A stretch of DNA of 37,022 nt from Pseudomonas lactucae (GTDB lineage Bacteria; Pseudomonadota; Gammaproteobacteria; Pseudomonadales; Pseudomonadaceae). The notes under the pieces are model-generated. The model searched no databases. It was not told the DNA's origin and saw only the letters and a program-made list of their open reading frames with translations. Of this stretch, positions 18,159 to 25,471 are shown piece after piece; position 1 is the first letter of the stretch; every line of letters begins with the position of its first letter. Where the stretch lies: NCBI RefSeq assembly GCF_016937615.1, contig NZ_JAFHKI010000018.1, forward strand, positions 1 through 37,022, given 5' to 3'. A program made the translations under genes and the position numbers.

Positions 18159-19547
18159 TCAGGGGCGCGCCCTGCTCAGGTCATGGGGGTGTTCGTCCGG
18201 GTCAAGGGGTTCGGGCGGCGCATCGGCGGCGGGCTCCTCTTCCATCGGCTGCTCCGGCTCTGGCTCCGGCTCAACCTCAGGCACCGTCGTCTGCATCTGG
18301 TCTTGCACCACTTGCTCATCCACCCGCGGATCAAGGGCCGCCACCAGGGGCGAACTGGACATACTGTCGGGCATCGCCACGTGATGCAGCGGCGCATCCT
18401 CGACCTGATGCAGATTGGTCACCGCCTTCGGCCGAATGCGCCACACCAGGATCAATGCGCACAAGCTGAAAAACGCATAGAGCATCTGGCTGCCGAACAG
18501 CTTCATGACCACACCCGCCAACAACGGGCCGATGCTGGCGCCGACACCGTAGGTCACCAGCAGCATGGCGGTCAGCGATACCCGGCGATCGCCTTCCACA
18601 TGGTCATTGGAGAACGCCACCGCCAGTGGATACAGGCAGAACTGCACCAGCGAACACAGGAAACCCGCAACGAATAACATTTCCAGCGGCACGTGGGTCA
18701 TGATCGCCAACGGCAACGCCGCCACCGCCAGGCACAGGGCAAAACAGCGAATCAGCAGCGCTCGATCATAACGGTCCGACAACCAGCCCAGCGGCCACTG
18801 CACGAGCAAGCCGGCAAAAATGCAGCTACCCATGAACAAGCCGACCTGCTCGGTGGTGAGCCCCTGCTGCGAGGCATACAGCGGCGCCAGGCCATAGAAA
18901 GAACCGACGATCAATCCCGCGCCCAGCACCGTACTCAACGACTGCGGCACGCGCTTGATAAAGAAGCGCGGCTCCATCGGTGCTGGGTGCAGGGGTGCCG
19001 GGTGAATACGTCGCGTCATGGCCACCGGCACCAGGCACAGGGCAAAGCACAGCGCCACCAGCATCAGCAATTCGAGGCCGAGCTGGGGATGCATCACCAG
19101 GATCAGTTGGCCCAACACCAGGCCCAAGTAGGAGGCGATCATATACCCGCTGAACACCACGCCCCGCTGCTTGGCATCGGCCTGCTCATTGAGCCAGCTT
19201 TCGATGACCATGTACTGGCACATCATCCCGAGGCCCACAATCACCCGCAGTACGATCCAGGCCGGCAGCCAGTCGACCAGCCCATGACCCAGCACCGCCG
19301 CGCCGACAATGCCGGCACAGGTGGCATAGGCGCGAATATGCCCGACGCGGGCAATCAAGCGATGCCCGATCTTGCCGCCCAACACCAGGCCGAAGTAGTT
19401 GGCCGCCATCAGCGCACCCACCCACAGGCTGTCGACGTGGTCGGCCGCCAGGCGCAAGGCCAGGTAGGTACTGAGCAGGCCGGAGCCGATCAGCATCATC
19501 AAGGAGGCGAAATAAAGGGCTCGAAAAGATTTCCAGATCTGGCGCAT
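18159..19547 (-). CDS. MFS transporter, YcaD-like
   Basis: This 462-residue major-facilitator transporter sits in the inner membrane with about 12 hydrophobic segments between residues 10 and 385. It has an MFS-type loop at GGKIGHRLIAR (after segment 2) and a second copy at GWLSDRYDRALL (after segment 8). The resemblance to E. coli YcaD is from memory; the substrate is unknown. A hydrophilic tail of about 70 residues follows the last membrane segment and is rich in Glu, Pro and Asp (PEVEPEPEPEQPMEEE), which is unusual for the family. It converges with flgZ and has no evident operon partner. Confidence 0.85.
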   Translation of the reverse strand: MRQIWKSFRALYFASLMMLIGSGLLSTYLALRLAADHVDSLWVGALMAANYFGLVLGGKIGHRLIARVGHIRAYATCAGIVGAAVLGHGLVDWLPAWIVLRVIVGLGMMCQYMVIESWLNEQADAKQRGVVFSGYMIASYLGLVLGQLILVMHPQLGLELLMLVALCFALCLVPVAMTRRIHPAPLHPAPMEPRFFIKRVPQSLSTVLGAGLIVGSFYGLAPLYASQQGLTTEQVGLFMGSCIFAGLLVQWPLGWLSDRYDRALLIRCFALCLAVAALPLAIMTHVPLEMLFVAGFLCSLVQFCLYPLAVAFSNDHVEGDRRVSLTAMLLVTYGVGASIGPLLAGVVMKLFGSQMLYAFFSLCALILVWRIRPKAVTNLHQVEDAPLHHVAMPDSMSSSPLVAALDPRVDEQVVQDQMQTTVPEVEPEPEPEQPMEEEPAADAPPEPLDPDEHPHDLSRARP

Positions 19548-19728
19548 CGGCGGTCCGAGCGGCTCCTTGCGGTGAGAGACAGGGCTATCGGCATGATAGT
19601 CCCGGGTGGCCGGTTCCGGACAGGCGGTAAAGTCTGATTCCGGGGATTATTTTGCTAGAACAGCTCAGACGCTGCCGAGTGGCATGCGAGGTACACCCTG
19701 TCGAGAAATACACGACGCACCTGCTGTG

Positions 19729-19750
19729 AACCTTGATCGGCGGCAAGGTT
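19729..19750. other. Inverted repeat upstream of the MFS gene
   Basis: AACCTTG and CAAGGTT form a perfect 7-bp stem around an eight-base loop in the 274-bp gap between the MFS gene and tRNA-Arg. There is no T-run, so its role is not clear; it could be an operator or part of a leader. Confidence 0.35.
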
Positions 19751-19782
19751 CGATTGCCGCTTGAAAAGACCTGACGCGCATA

Positions 19783-19817
19783 AAAAAGCCCCGCCGCAAA
19801 TACTCGGCGAGGCTTCT
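19783..19817 (-). terminator. Terminator of tRNA-Arg(CCT)
   Basis: On the minus strand AAGCCTCGCCG and CGGCGGGGCTT pair (with one mismatch) around a short loop, followed by six T. It starts a few bases after the tRNA CCA end. Confidence 0.8.
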
Positions 19818-19821
19818 AATC

Positions 19822-19898
19822 TGGTGTCCCAGGGCCGGTTCGAACGGCCAACCTTCCCCTTAGGAGGGGGATGCTCTATCCAATTGAGCTACTGGGAC
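19822..19898 (-). tRNA. tRNA-Arg (anticodon CCT)
   Basis: A 77-nt cloverleaf runs from GTCCCAG to CTGGGACACCA. The anticodon stem-loop CCCCTCCTAAGGGG gives anticodon CCT, the T-arm contains GTTCGAA, and CCA is encoded. This tRNA is a common integration site for islands, but no integrase or att repeat is visible beside it. Confidence 0.96.
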
Positions 19899-20225
19899 AA
19901 ATGACAGCCACACGACCAAGGGCGTTGCGACGGACGGCGTGCATGTTAACGGCCGAGGTGGGTTTTGTCATGTCGTCCGTGGGCTTTTTGAATGTAGGGC
20001 GATCCTTGGCCCGCTCACGCCGACTTCGCCCCGCAAACCCGGGCATCAATGGCAGGTCGTGCAAAATGCACTACCCCCAAATGCCATCATTGCAACTTGC
20101 AATGAAAGCCCTCTCCAGACTGTACCCAACCAATTGATTTTGCTGAGTTAATGGATTGGCACGACACCTGCTATATACCTTCTACACCACCTACCCAGCC
20201 ACGGCGTCAAACGGAGAATGTGACC
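19899..20225 (+). other. Intergenic region without a recognised gene
   Basis: This 327-bp gap separates tRNA-Arg from the two small membrane-protein genes. I see no convincing coding frame; the open frames here lack ribosome-binding sites and familiar sequence. It must hold the promoters of the divergent units; the only clear signal is GGAGA before the ATG at 20226. Confidence 0.45.
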
Positions 20226-20450
20226 ATGAACAGTGCCCTTCTGTTAGCCCTCAACGCCGTCGCCCTGGCTGCGCTGGTGATGTTCCATGTCCAATCGAAC
20301 AACAACGACCCGGCTCAGATCAGCCAGGCCCTCCCCCACCACCTGCAACAACGCCCATTGTTGGCGGTGATGACGCCCAATGCTCAGTCGCCAGTACGCC
20401 TGGCCCAAGACAACCAGGCTGCGCCCGCATCCGAACGCTGGGTTTTCTGA
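20226..20450 (+). CDS. Small single-pass membrane or secreted protein, unknown function
   Basis: This 74-residue protein, not recognised, begins with a hydrophobic stretch (MNSALLLALNAVALAALVMF) that may be a signal anchor or signal peptide, followed by a hydrophilic tail rich in Gln, Asn and Pro ending SERWVF. GGAGA stands a suitable distance before the ATG. The next small gene starts 12 bp later on the same strand, suggesting a two-gene operon upstream of amrZ. Coding is supported by the start site and a Pseudomonas-like third-base pattern only. Confidence 0.6.
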   Translation: MNSALLLALNAVALAALVMFHVQSNNNDPAQISQALPHHLQQRPLLAVMTPNAQSPVRLAQDNQAAPASERWVF

Positions 20451-20462
20451 GGAAACCACTCA

Positions 20463-20642
20463 TGAGCAAATCTGCCTGGCTATTTCTGTGCCTCACCTCC
20501 ATCACCTGCACACTGGCCTTGATCAGCGATTCGCCAGACGCCCAAACCAGCGCATTCGTCGCCAGCGGTGTTTGTGCCTGCGTTCTGCTGTTGACGCTCG
20601 TCGTAGGGCGCCGTATCAAATTCGACCCGGTTCTGCGCTGAG
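20463..20642 (+). CDS. Small two-pass membrane protein, unknown function
   Basis: This 59-residue product (MSKSAWLFLCLTSITCTLAL at the start) has two hydrophobic segments (about 5-21 and 31-48) joined by a short polar loop and ends with a basic tail, GRRIKFDPVLR. GAGG is placed well before the ATG, and the gene follows the previous small gene by 12 bp. I do not recognise a family. A hairpin membrane protein of this size could be a modulator of a larger membrane complex, but nothing in the sequence shows which. Confidence 0.6.
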
Positions 20643-21032
20643 CTCCGCCCCCCCCCCCCGACCTGACCTTACGTCGCCTGCCCTAGTAAATCGGCAAATT
20701 GCCACTAGTCTTATAGTTAAGGGCAAAGGGCCACTTTGCTATACGATGTGCGGCTTCAACCCCTGTGCGGCCTGGGTCTGCGTGCGAATTGAGCGCCGGC
20801 GGCTTGTGACAAAAAGTTTTCCAACCAGTCCGCAAAAATGCAAATGAGTGCTGGCATAAAGCCTTTAGGCAGTTCAATATTTGTCACAGAATTGACGCCA
20901 AGGAACTGGCAAATCTGAGGCATGATGCGGCCTCTTTGCAATTCGGGTTGAACTTTGGTCGTGAGTCTTGTCTTAACACTCATCTTGCGGCCAATTCCAG
21001 AAACCGCTCCCCTGAACTAACCGGTTAAATAT
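20643..21032 (+). promoter_or_regulatory. amrZ upstream region with C12 tract and candidate AmrZ sites
   Basis: This 390-bp region has no convincing gene. It contains a run of twelve C (20648-20659), GGCATAAAGCC at 20853-20863, which resembles the GGC-A/T-rich-GCC sites bound by AmrZ, and the 10-bp palindrome TAACCGGTTA (21018-21027) ending six bases before the amrZ start. AmrZ represses its own gene in P. aeruginosa, so autoregulation here is plausible but unproven. Confidence 0.4.
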
Positions 21033-21359
21033 ATGCGCCCATTGAAACAGGCAATTTATTCCAGCCGTACGGCTGACAAGTTCGTCGTACGTCTGCCAGA
21101 CGGAATGCGGGAACGCATTGCCGAGGTGGCTCGCAATCATCACCGCAGCATGAACTCCGAAATCATCGCGCGCCTGGAACAGAGCCTTATTCAGGAAGGT
21201 GCGCTGGGTGACGAGCTGAGCATGCGTCTGGACAGCCCCGAGTTGTCGCTGCACGAACGCGAGCTGCTGCAGCGCTTTCGCCAACTCTCCCACCGCCAGC
21301 AAAATGCCCTCGTCTCGCTTATCGCGCACGACGTCGAGGCGGCCGCAGAAGCCAATTGA
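21033..21359 (+). CDS. amrZ: Ribbon-helix-helix transcription factor AmrZ
   Basis: AmrZ is a global regulator of motility, exopolysaccharide and c-di-GMP genes. The 108-residue protein has the flexible N-terminus ([16 protein letters not shown]), the ribbon-helix-helix DNA-binding fold (about 16-60; strand [10 protein letters not shown], helices REIAEV-type and [12 protein letters not shown]) and a C-terminal tetramerisation region (about 66-108). The sequence is close to P. aeruginosa AmrZ as I recall it. The ATG has only a weak ribosome-binding site. A terminator follows at once, so amrZ is probably monocistronic. In P. fluorescens AmrZ acts on flagellar genes such as those at 10-18 kb. Confidence 0.95.
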   Translation: MRPLKQAIYSSRTADKFVVRLPDGMRERIAEVARNHHRSMNSEIIARLEQSLIQEGALGDELSMRLDSPELSLHERELLQRFRQLSHRQQNALVSLIAHDVEAAAEAN

Positions 21360-21377
21360 TCTGCAACTGAAAGCCGA

Positions 21378-21403
21378 AGCCAGCCATGTGCTGGCTTTTT
21401 TTT
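21378..21403 (+). terminator. Terminator of amrZ
   Basis: AGCCAGC and GCTGGCT pair around CATGT and are followed by seven or more T, 18 bp after the amrZ stop. Confidence 0.9.
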
Positions 21404-21437
21404 GCCTGGAGTTTGGATAGATTTTGTATCGCACGCA

Positions 21438-21472
21438 GCAGCTGTCCAGCCTCGCAGGGGCTCGACAGCTGC
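21438..21472 (-). terminator. Inverted repeat after mgtE
   Basis: GCAGCTGTC and GACAGCTGC form a perfect 9-bp stem with further AGCC/GGCT pairing inside. It lies 22 bp after the mgtE stop but has no T-run on that strand, so it is a weak terminator candidate. Confidence 0.5.
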
Positions 21473-21493
21473 GTTAGAGAAAAGCTACCCAGG

Positions 21494-22936
21494 TCAGAGC
21501 AGGAAGATCGTCGCCAGGCCCAGGAAGATGAAGAACCCGCCGCTGTCGGTCATGGCAGTGATCATGACACTGGCGCCCATCGCCGGGTCACGGCCCAGGC
21601 GTGCCAGGGTCATGGGGATGAGTACTCCCATAAACGCAGCCAACAACAGGTTCAGCGTCATGGCGGCCGTCATTACCACGCCCAGGGACCAACTGCCGTA
21701 GAGCAGGTAGGCGACCACGCCTATCACCCCGCCCCACACCAGGCCGTTGACCAGACCCACTGCCAATTCCTTGCGCAGCAGCCGCGACGAGTTAGCCGTA
21801 CTCACCTGATCCAGCGCCATCGCCCGCACAATCATGGTGATGGTCTGGTTACCAGAGTTGCCACCGATACCCGCCACAATCGGCATCAACGCCGCCAGGG
21901 CCACGAGCTTCTCAATGGAGCCTTCAAACAGCCCGATCACACGGGAAGCGATAAACGCGGTAATCAGGTTGATGGCCAGCCAGGCCCAGCGGTTATGCAG
22001 CGAACGCCAGACCGACGCAAAAATATCTTCCTCTTCACGCAGACCTGCCATGTTGAGGACTTCGGTTTCACTTTCTTCACGGATCAAGTCGACGATTTCA
22101 TCGATGGTCAAACGACCAATGAGCTTGCCGTTCTTGTCGACCACCGGGGCCGAGATCAAGTCGTAACGCTCGAATGCCTGGGCCGCGTCGTAGGCATCTT
22201 CGTCGGGGTGAAAGCTCACCGTATCGCTGGCCATCAGATCCGCGACTTTCTTGTCCGGATCGTTGACCAACAGTCGTTTGATCGGCAGTACGCCCTTGAG
22301 AATACCTTCGTAGTCGACCACGAACAGTTTGTCGGTATGACCCGGCAGTTCCTTGAGGCGACGCAAGTAACGCAATACCACTTCCAGGCTGACGTCTTCG
22401 CGGATGGTGACCATCTCGAAGTCCATCAGCGCGCCGACCTGATCCTCGTCGTAAGACAGTGCGGAGCGCACGCGCTCACGCTGCTGCGTGTCCAGCGCTT
22501 CCATCAGCTCATGGACGACATCACGGGGCAGTTCCGGCGCGAGATCCGCCAGTTCGTCAGCGTCCATTTCCTTGGCCGCAGCCAGGAGCTCGTGATCGTC
22601 CATGTCGGCGATCAGCGTTTCACGGACCGAATCGGATACTTCGAGCAGGATGTCGCCGTCGCGGTCGGCCTTGACCAACTGCCAGAGGGTCAGTCGATCG
22701 TCGAGCGGCAGCGCTTCGAGGATATAAGCAACGTCGGCGGAGTGCAGGTCATCGAGCTTGCGTTGCAACTCGACGAGGTTTTGCCGGTGCACCAGGTTTT
22801 CGACGAGGTCGTTATTCGGACCTTCCTGGCGATGTGTAAGGTCTTCGACCACACGTTGACGCTGCAGCAGCTCGACGACTTGAGCCAGGCGATCCTGCAG
22901 GCTTTCTTGTGTTTTCTTTACTTCTACTTCGGTCAT
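21494..22936 (-). CDS. mgtE: Magnesium transporter MgtE
   Basis: This is a Mg2+ channel of the inner membrane whose cytosolic domains sense Mg2+. The 480 residues contain an MgtE N domain (about 25-130, acidic and helical), paired CBS domains (about 131-255; VSLEVVLRYLRRLKELPGH and APVVDKNGKLIGRLTIDEIVD), a connecting helix, and a pore domain with about five membrane segments (about 285-480), including the conserved GIGGNSGNQT and a final AMTDSGGFFIFLGLAT. The ATG at 22936 has GGAG upstream. A single gene, convergent with amrZ. Confidence 0.94.
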   Translation of the reverse strand: MTEVEVKKTQESLQDRLAQVVELLQRQRVVEDLTHRQEGPNNDLVENLVHRQNLVELQRKLDDLHSADVAYILEALPLDDRLTLWQLVKADRDGDILLEVSDSVRETLIADMDDHELLAAAKEMDADELADLAPELPRDVVHELMEALDTQQRERVRSALSYDEDQVGALMDFEMVTIREDVSLEVVLRYLRRLKELPGHTDKLFVVDYEGILKGVLPIKRLLVNDPDKKVADLMASDTVSFHPDEDAYDAAQAFERYDLISAPVVDKNGKLIGRLTIDEIVDLIREESETEVLNMAGLREEEDIFASVWRSLHNRWAWLAINLITAFIASRVIGLFEGSIEKLVALAALMPIVAGIGGNSGNQTITMIVRAMALDQVSTANSSRLLRKELAVGLVNGLVWGGVIGVVAYLLYGSWSLGVVMTAAMTLNLLLAAFMGVLIPMTLARLGRDPAMGASVMITAMTDSGGFFIFLGLATIFLL

Positions 22937-23286
22937 AGGCGAACTCCACTCCCAGCAGCGGGGCACGCCGGAAGGATCAATCAGTCAATTCATGATTGGT
23001 AAAACGGGGTACTGAGTCACTACTGGGTAAGTCCATGGAGGTATTCCATAAGCCCCGGCGGGGCTGACGGGCGCAATGATACACGTTGCGTGCGTCTTTA
23101 ACGTTAAAAAACTGGAAAGAACAAGCGCTTGCGAGACAAAGTTGAGTACTGGCTGCATCTATGAACTGCGACGACGCAACGGCAAAAGAAAACACATGGA
23201 GACAGGAGAAAAACCAGAGACCGGGATAAATCCTACCCAAATCCCAGACGGCAAAAAGCCCGCACTTGGCGGGCTTTTTGTTTGTA
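22937..23286 (-). other. Intergenic region upstream of mgtE
   Basis: This 350-bp gap lies between tRNA-Arg and mgtE. It contains a small GC hairpin (AAGCCCC-GGC-GGGGCT type, 23049-23066) that would fall in the mgtE leader, and a strong terminator for the tRNA genes at 23252-23279. I see no gene and no known Mg2+ riboswitch pattern. Confidence 0.45.
23252..23279. terminator. Terminator after the tRNA genes
   Basis: AAAAAGCCCGC and GCGGGCTTTTT pair perfectly around a short loop (CACTTG-like). It lies 7 bp after the CCA end of tRNA-Arg on the minus strand and has T-runs on both strands. Confidence 0.9.
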
Positions 23287-23363
23287 TGGTGCACTCGACA
23301 GGATTCGAACCTGTGACCGCTCGGTTCGTAGCCGAGTACTCTATCCAGCTGAGCTACGAGTGC
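23287..23363 (-). tRNA. tRNA-Arg (anticodon ACG), copy 1
   Basis: This 77-nt cloverleaf begins GCACTCG and ends CGAGTGCACCA. The anticodon arm CTCGGCTACGAACCGAG gives ACG, presumably modified to ICG to read CGN codons. Its sequence is identical to the second copy 72 bp upstream. Confidence 0.97.
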
Positions 23364-23435
23364 AGAGTGTGTTTTTAGACCAGATCACAACTGGTTGAAG
23401 CCAAGCTAACTGCATTGCTGCAACTAACTCTTAAA

Positions 23436-23512
23436 TGGTGCACTCGACAGGATTCGAACCTGTGACCGCTCGGTTCGTAGCCGAGTACTCTATCCAGCTG
23501 AGCTACGAGTGC
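23436..23512 (-). tRNA. tRNA-Arg (anticodon ACG), copy 2
   Basis: This is the identical 77-nt tRNA-Arg(ACG) gene in tandem with the copy at 23287. The spacer of 72 bp between them is not repeated. The cluster of tRNA-Ser and tRNA-Arg next to rsmA is the same as in P. aeruginosa, as I recall, where more Arg copies are present. Confidence 0.97.
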
Positions 23513-23620
23513 ATTTGTCGCCGCGCATTATAGGCCGTTCAATCTCTATGTAAAGCTATTTTTTCGTTTAATTTCAACCACTTAACGAAAAAACCAGATT
23601 GCAACGTACTAAGCAAATAA

Positions 23621-23711
23621 TGGCGGAGAACGGGGGATTCGAACCCCCGACACCCTTTTGAGGTGTACTCCCTTAGCAGGGGAGCGCCTTCGGCCACTCG
23701 GCCAGCTCTCC
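23621..23711 (-). tRNA. tRNA-Ser (anticodon GCT)
   Basis: This is a 91-nt type II tRNA with a long variable arm, starting GGAGAGC and ending with encoded CCA. The anticodon stem-loop CTCCCCTGCTAAGGGAG gives GCT (codons AGC/AGT). It is the first gene of the Ser-Arg-Arg tRNA cluster downstream of rsmA. Confidence 0.97.
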
Positions 23712-23773
23712 GCAACACGGGGCGTATATTAACCACGTTCATCCCCGTTTGCAAACATAAAAAACGATAAAAA

Positions 23774-23962
23774 TTAAAGGCTTGGTTCTTCGTCCTTCTC
23801 TTTCTTGATCCGCAGGTAGATTTCCTCGCGATGGACCGCTACCTCTTTCGGAGCGTTAACCCCGATACGTACTTGATTGCCTTTGACGCCGAGCACGGTC
23901 ACGGTGATTTCGCCATCACCGATAATCAGGCTTTCTGCGCACCGACGAGTCAGAATCAGCAT
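23774..23962 (-). CDS. rsmA: Carbon storage regulator RsmA/CsrA
   Basis: This RNA-binding protein blocks translation of mRNAs with GGA motifs and controls secondary metabolism, biofilm and motility. The 62 residues start [17 protein letters not shown], the family signature, and contain the RNA-binding VAVHREEIY near residues 40-48, with an acidic tail. The ATG at 23962 is preceded by GGAG; an upstream in-frame ATG adding 11 residues has no family support. The order alaS-lysC-rsmA-tRNA is that of P. aeruginosa, where this gene is rsmA. Confidence 0.96.
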   Translation of the reverse strand: MLILTRRCAESLIIGDGEITVTVLGVKGNQVRIGVNAPKEVAVHREEIYLRIKKEKDEEPSL

Positions 23963-24090
23963 ACCTTTCTCCTCACGCATTTCATTCAGGAACAACAGTC
24001 TGCAAAAAAAGGCGTTCGACCCGCGACCAAATGGTCACAGTCCTAACCCCCTAAGTATTGTCGAGCGCACGTAAAAGACCATGCGCCCTA

Positions 24091-24123
24091 CAAAAAAAGC
24101 AAAGGCGCGGTAGACCGCGCCTT
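24091..24123 (-). terminator. Terminator of lysC
   Basis: AAGGCGCGGT and ACCGCGCCTT pair around two to three bases (24102-24123) and are followed on the minus strand by a stretch of seven T. It separates lysC from rsmA. Confidence 0.88.
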
Positions 24124-24135
24124 CCTGGCATTACG

Positions 24136-25377
24136 TCACTCGCCCTGTCGGGCCGGAGCGTCCAGCTCAAAAGCGGTGTGCAGCGCGCGTACAGCCAGCT
24201 CCAGGTACTTCTCCTCGATCACCACCGAGACTTTGATTTCCGAGGTGGAGATCATCTGGATGTTGATACTTTCCTTGGCCAGAGCCCCAAACATGCGGCT
24301 GGCAACGCCGGCATGGGAACGCATGCCCACACCCACGATCGAGACCTTGGCTATCTTGGTATCGCCGATCACTTCACGGGCGCCAATCTCGCTCGCGGTG
24401 TTCTGCAGGATTTTCAACGCTGCATCGTATTCGTTGCGGTGCACGGTGAAGGTGAAGTCGGTGGTGTTATCGTGCGAGACGTTCTGCACGATCATGTCGA
24501 CTTCGACATTCGCATCGCTGACAGGGCCCAGAATCTTGAACGCGACGCCCGGGGTGTCTGGCACGCCACGGATAGTCAGCTTGGCTTCATCGCGGTTGAA
24601 AGCGATGCCGGAAATGATCGGCTGTTCCATGGATTCCTCTTCATCAATAGTAATGAGGGTGCCCGGACCCTCTTTGAAGCTGTGCAATACGCGCAGCGGA
24701 ACGTTGTACTTGCCGGCGAACTCCACCGCACGAATCTGCAATACCTTGGAACCGAGGCTGGCCATTTCCAGCATCTCTTCAAAGGTGATCTTGTCCAGGC
24801 GCTGGGCCACGGGCACGACACGCGGGTCGGTGGTATAGACGCCATCCACATCGGTATAGATCTGGCACTCGTCAGCCTTGAGCGCTGCCGCCAGGGCCAC
24901 GCCGGTGGTGTCCGAACCGCCACGCCCGAGGGTAGTGATATTGCCCTGCTCGTCCACACCCTGGAAACCCGCTACAACTACCACGCGACCGGCTTGCAGA
25001 TCAGTGCGAATTTTCTGATCGTCAATCTGCAGGATGCGCGCCTTGGTATGTGCGCTGTCGGTGAGGATGCGCACCTGGCTGCCGGTATACGACACGGCCG
25101 GCACGCCACGCTTGTTCAACGCCATGGCCAGCAACGCGATGGTCACTTGCTCGCCGGTGGATACGATCACATCCAGCTCACGCGGCAGCGGTTGCTGGTC
25201 GCCGCTGATGGCCTTGGCCAGATCGATCAGGCGATTGGTCTCGCCGCTCATGGCCGACAGCACCACGACCAGGTCATCGCCGGCATCGCGGAATTTCTTA
25301 ACCTTGTCGGCCACCTGCTCGATTCTTTCGACAGAGCCGACCGAGGTGCCTCCAAATTTCTGTACGATCAAAGCCAT
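24136..25377 (-). CDS. lysC: Aspartate kinase LysC
   Basis: Aspartokinase phosphorylates aspartate in the first step to lysine, threonine and methionine. The 413 residues contain the amino-acid kinase domain (about 1-235; [14 protein letters not shown] at the N-terminus, [16 protein letters not shown], and the [12 protein letters not shown] loop) and two C-terminal ACT domains (about 260-410) that mediate feedback inhibition. The ATG at 25377 is chosen over a TTG two codons upstream. It is 94 bp after alaS in the same direction. Confidence 0.96.
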   Translation of the reverse strand: MALIVQKFGGTSVGSVERIEQVADKVKKFRDAGDDLVVVLSAMSGETNRLIDLAKAISGDQQPLPRELDVIVSTGEQVTIALLAMALNKRGVPAVSYTGSQVRILTDSAHTKARILQIDDQKIRTDLQAGRVVVVAGFQGVDEQGNITTLGRGGSDTTGVALAAALKADECQIYTDVDGVYTTDPRVVPVAQRLDKITFEEMLEMASLGSKVLQIRAVEFAGKYNVPLRVLHSFKEGPGTLITIDEEESMEQPIISGIAFNRDEAKLTIRGVPDTPGVAFKILGPVSDANVEVDMIVQNVSHDNTTDFTFTVHRNEYDAALKILQNTASEIGAREVIGDTKIAKVSIVGVGMRSHAGVASRMFGALAKESINIQMISTSEIKVSVVIEEKYLELAVRALHTAFELDAPARQGE

Positions 25378-25471
25378 TTCCAAGCCGCCTCAGCCCGTAA
25401 AGGGGCGCCTAATATCCAATCAACCCGCACTGAACAGCCCGTGACTGAAGCACGGGCCGGTTAACAGTGCC

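Noticed and set aside
19822..20225. Genomic island at tRNA-Arg(CCT)
   Set aside because: No integrase, no duplicated tRNA 3' end and no change in base composition nearby.
23287..23512. Direct repeat that might suggest a duplicated mobile element or att site
   Set aside because: The repeat is exactly the tRNA-Arg(ACG) gene in two copies, a known tRNA cluster arrangement.
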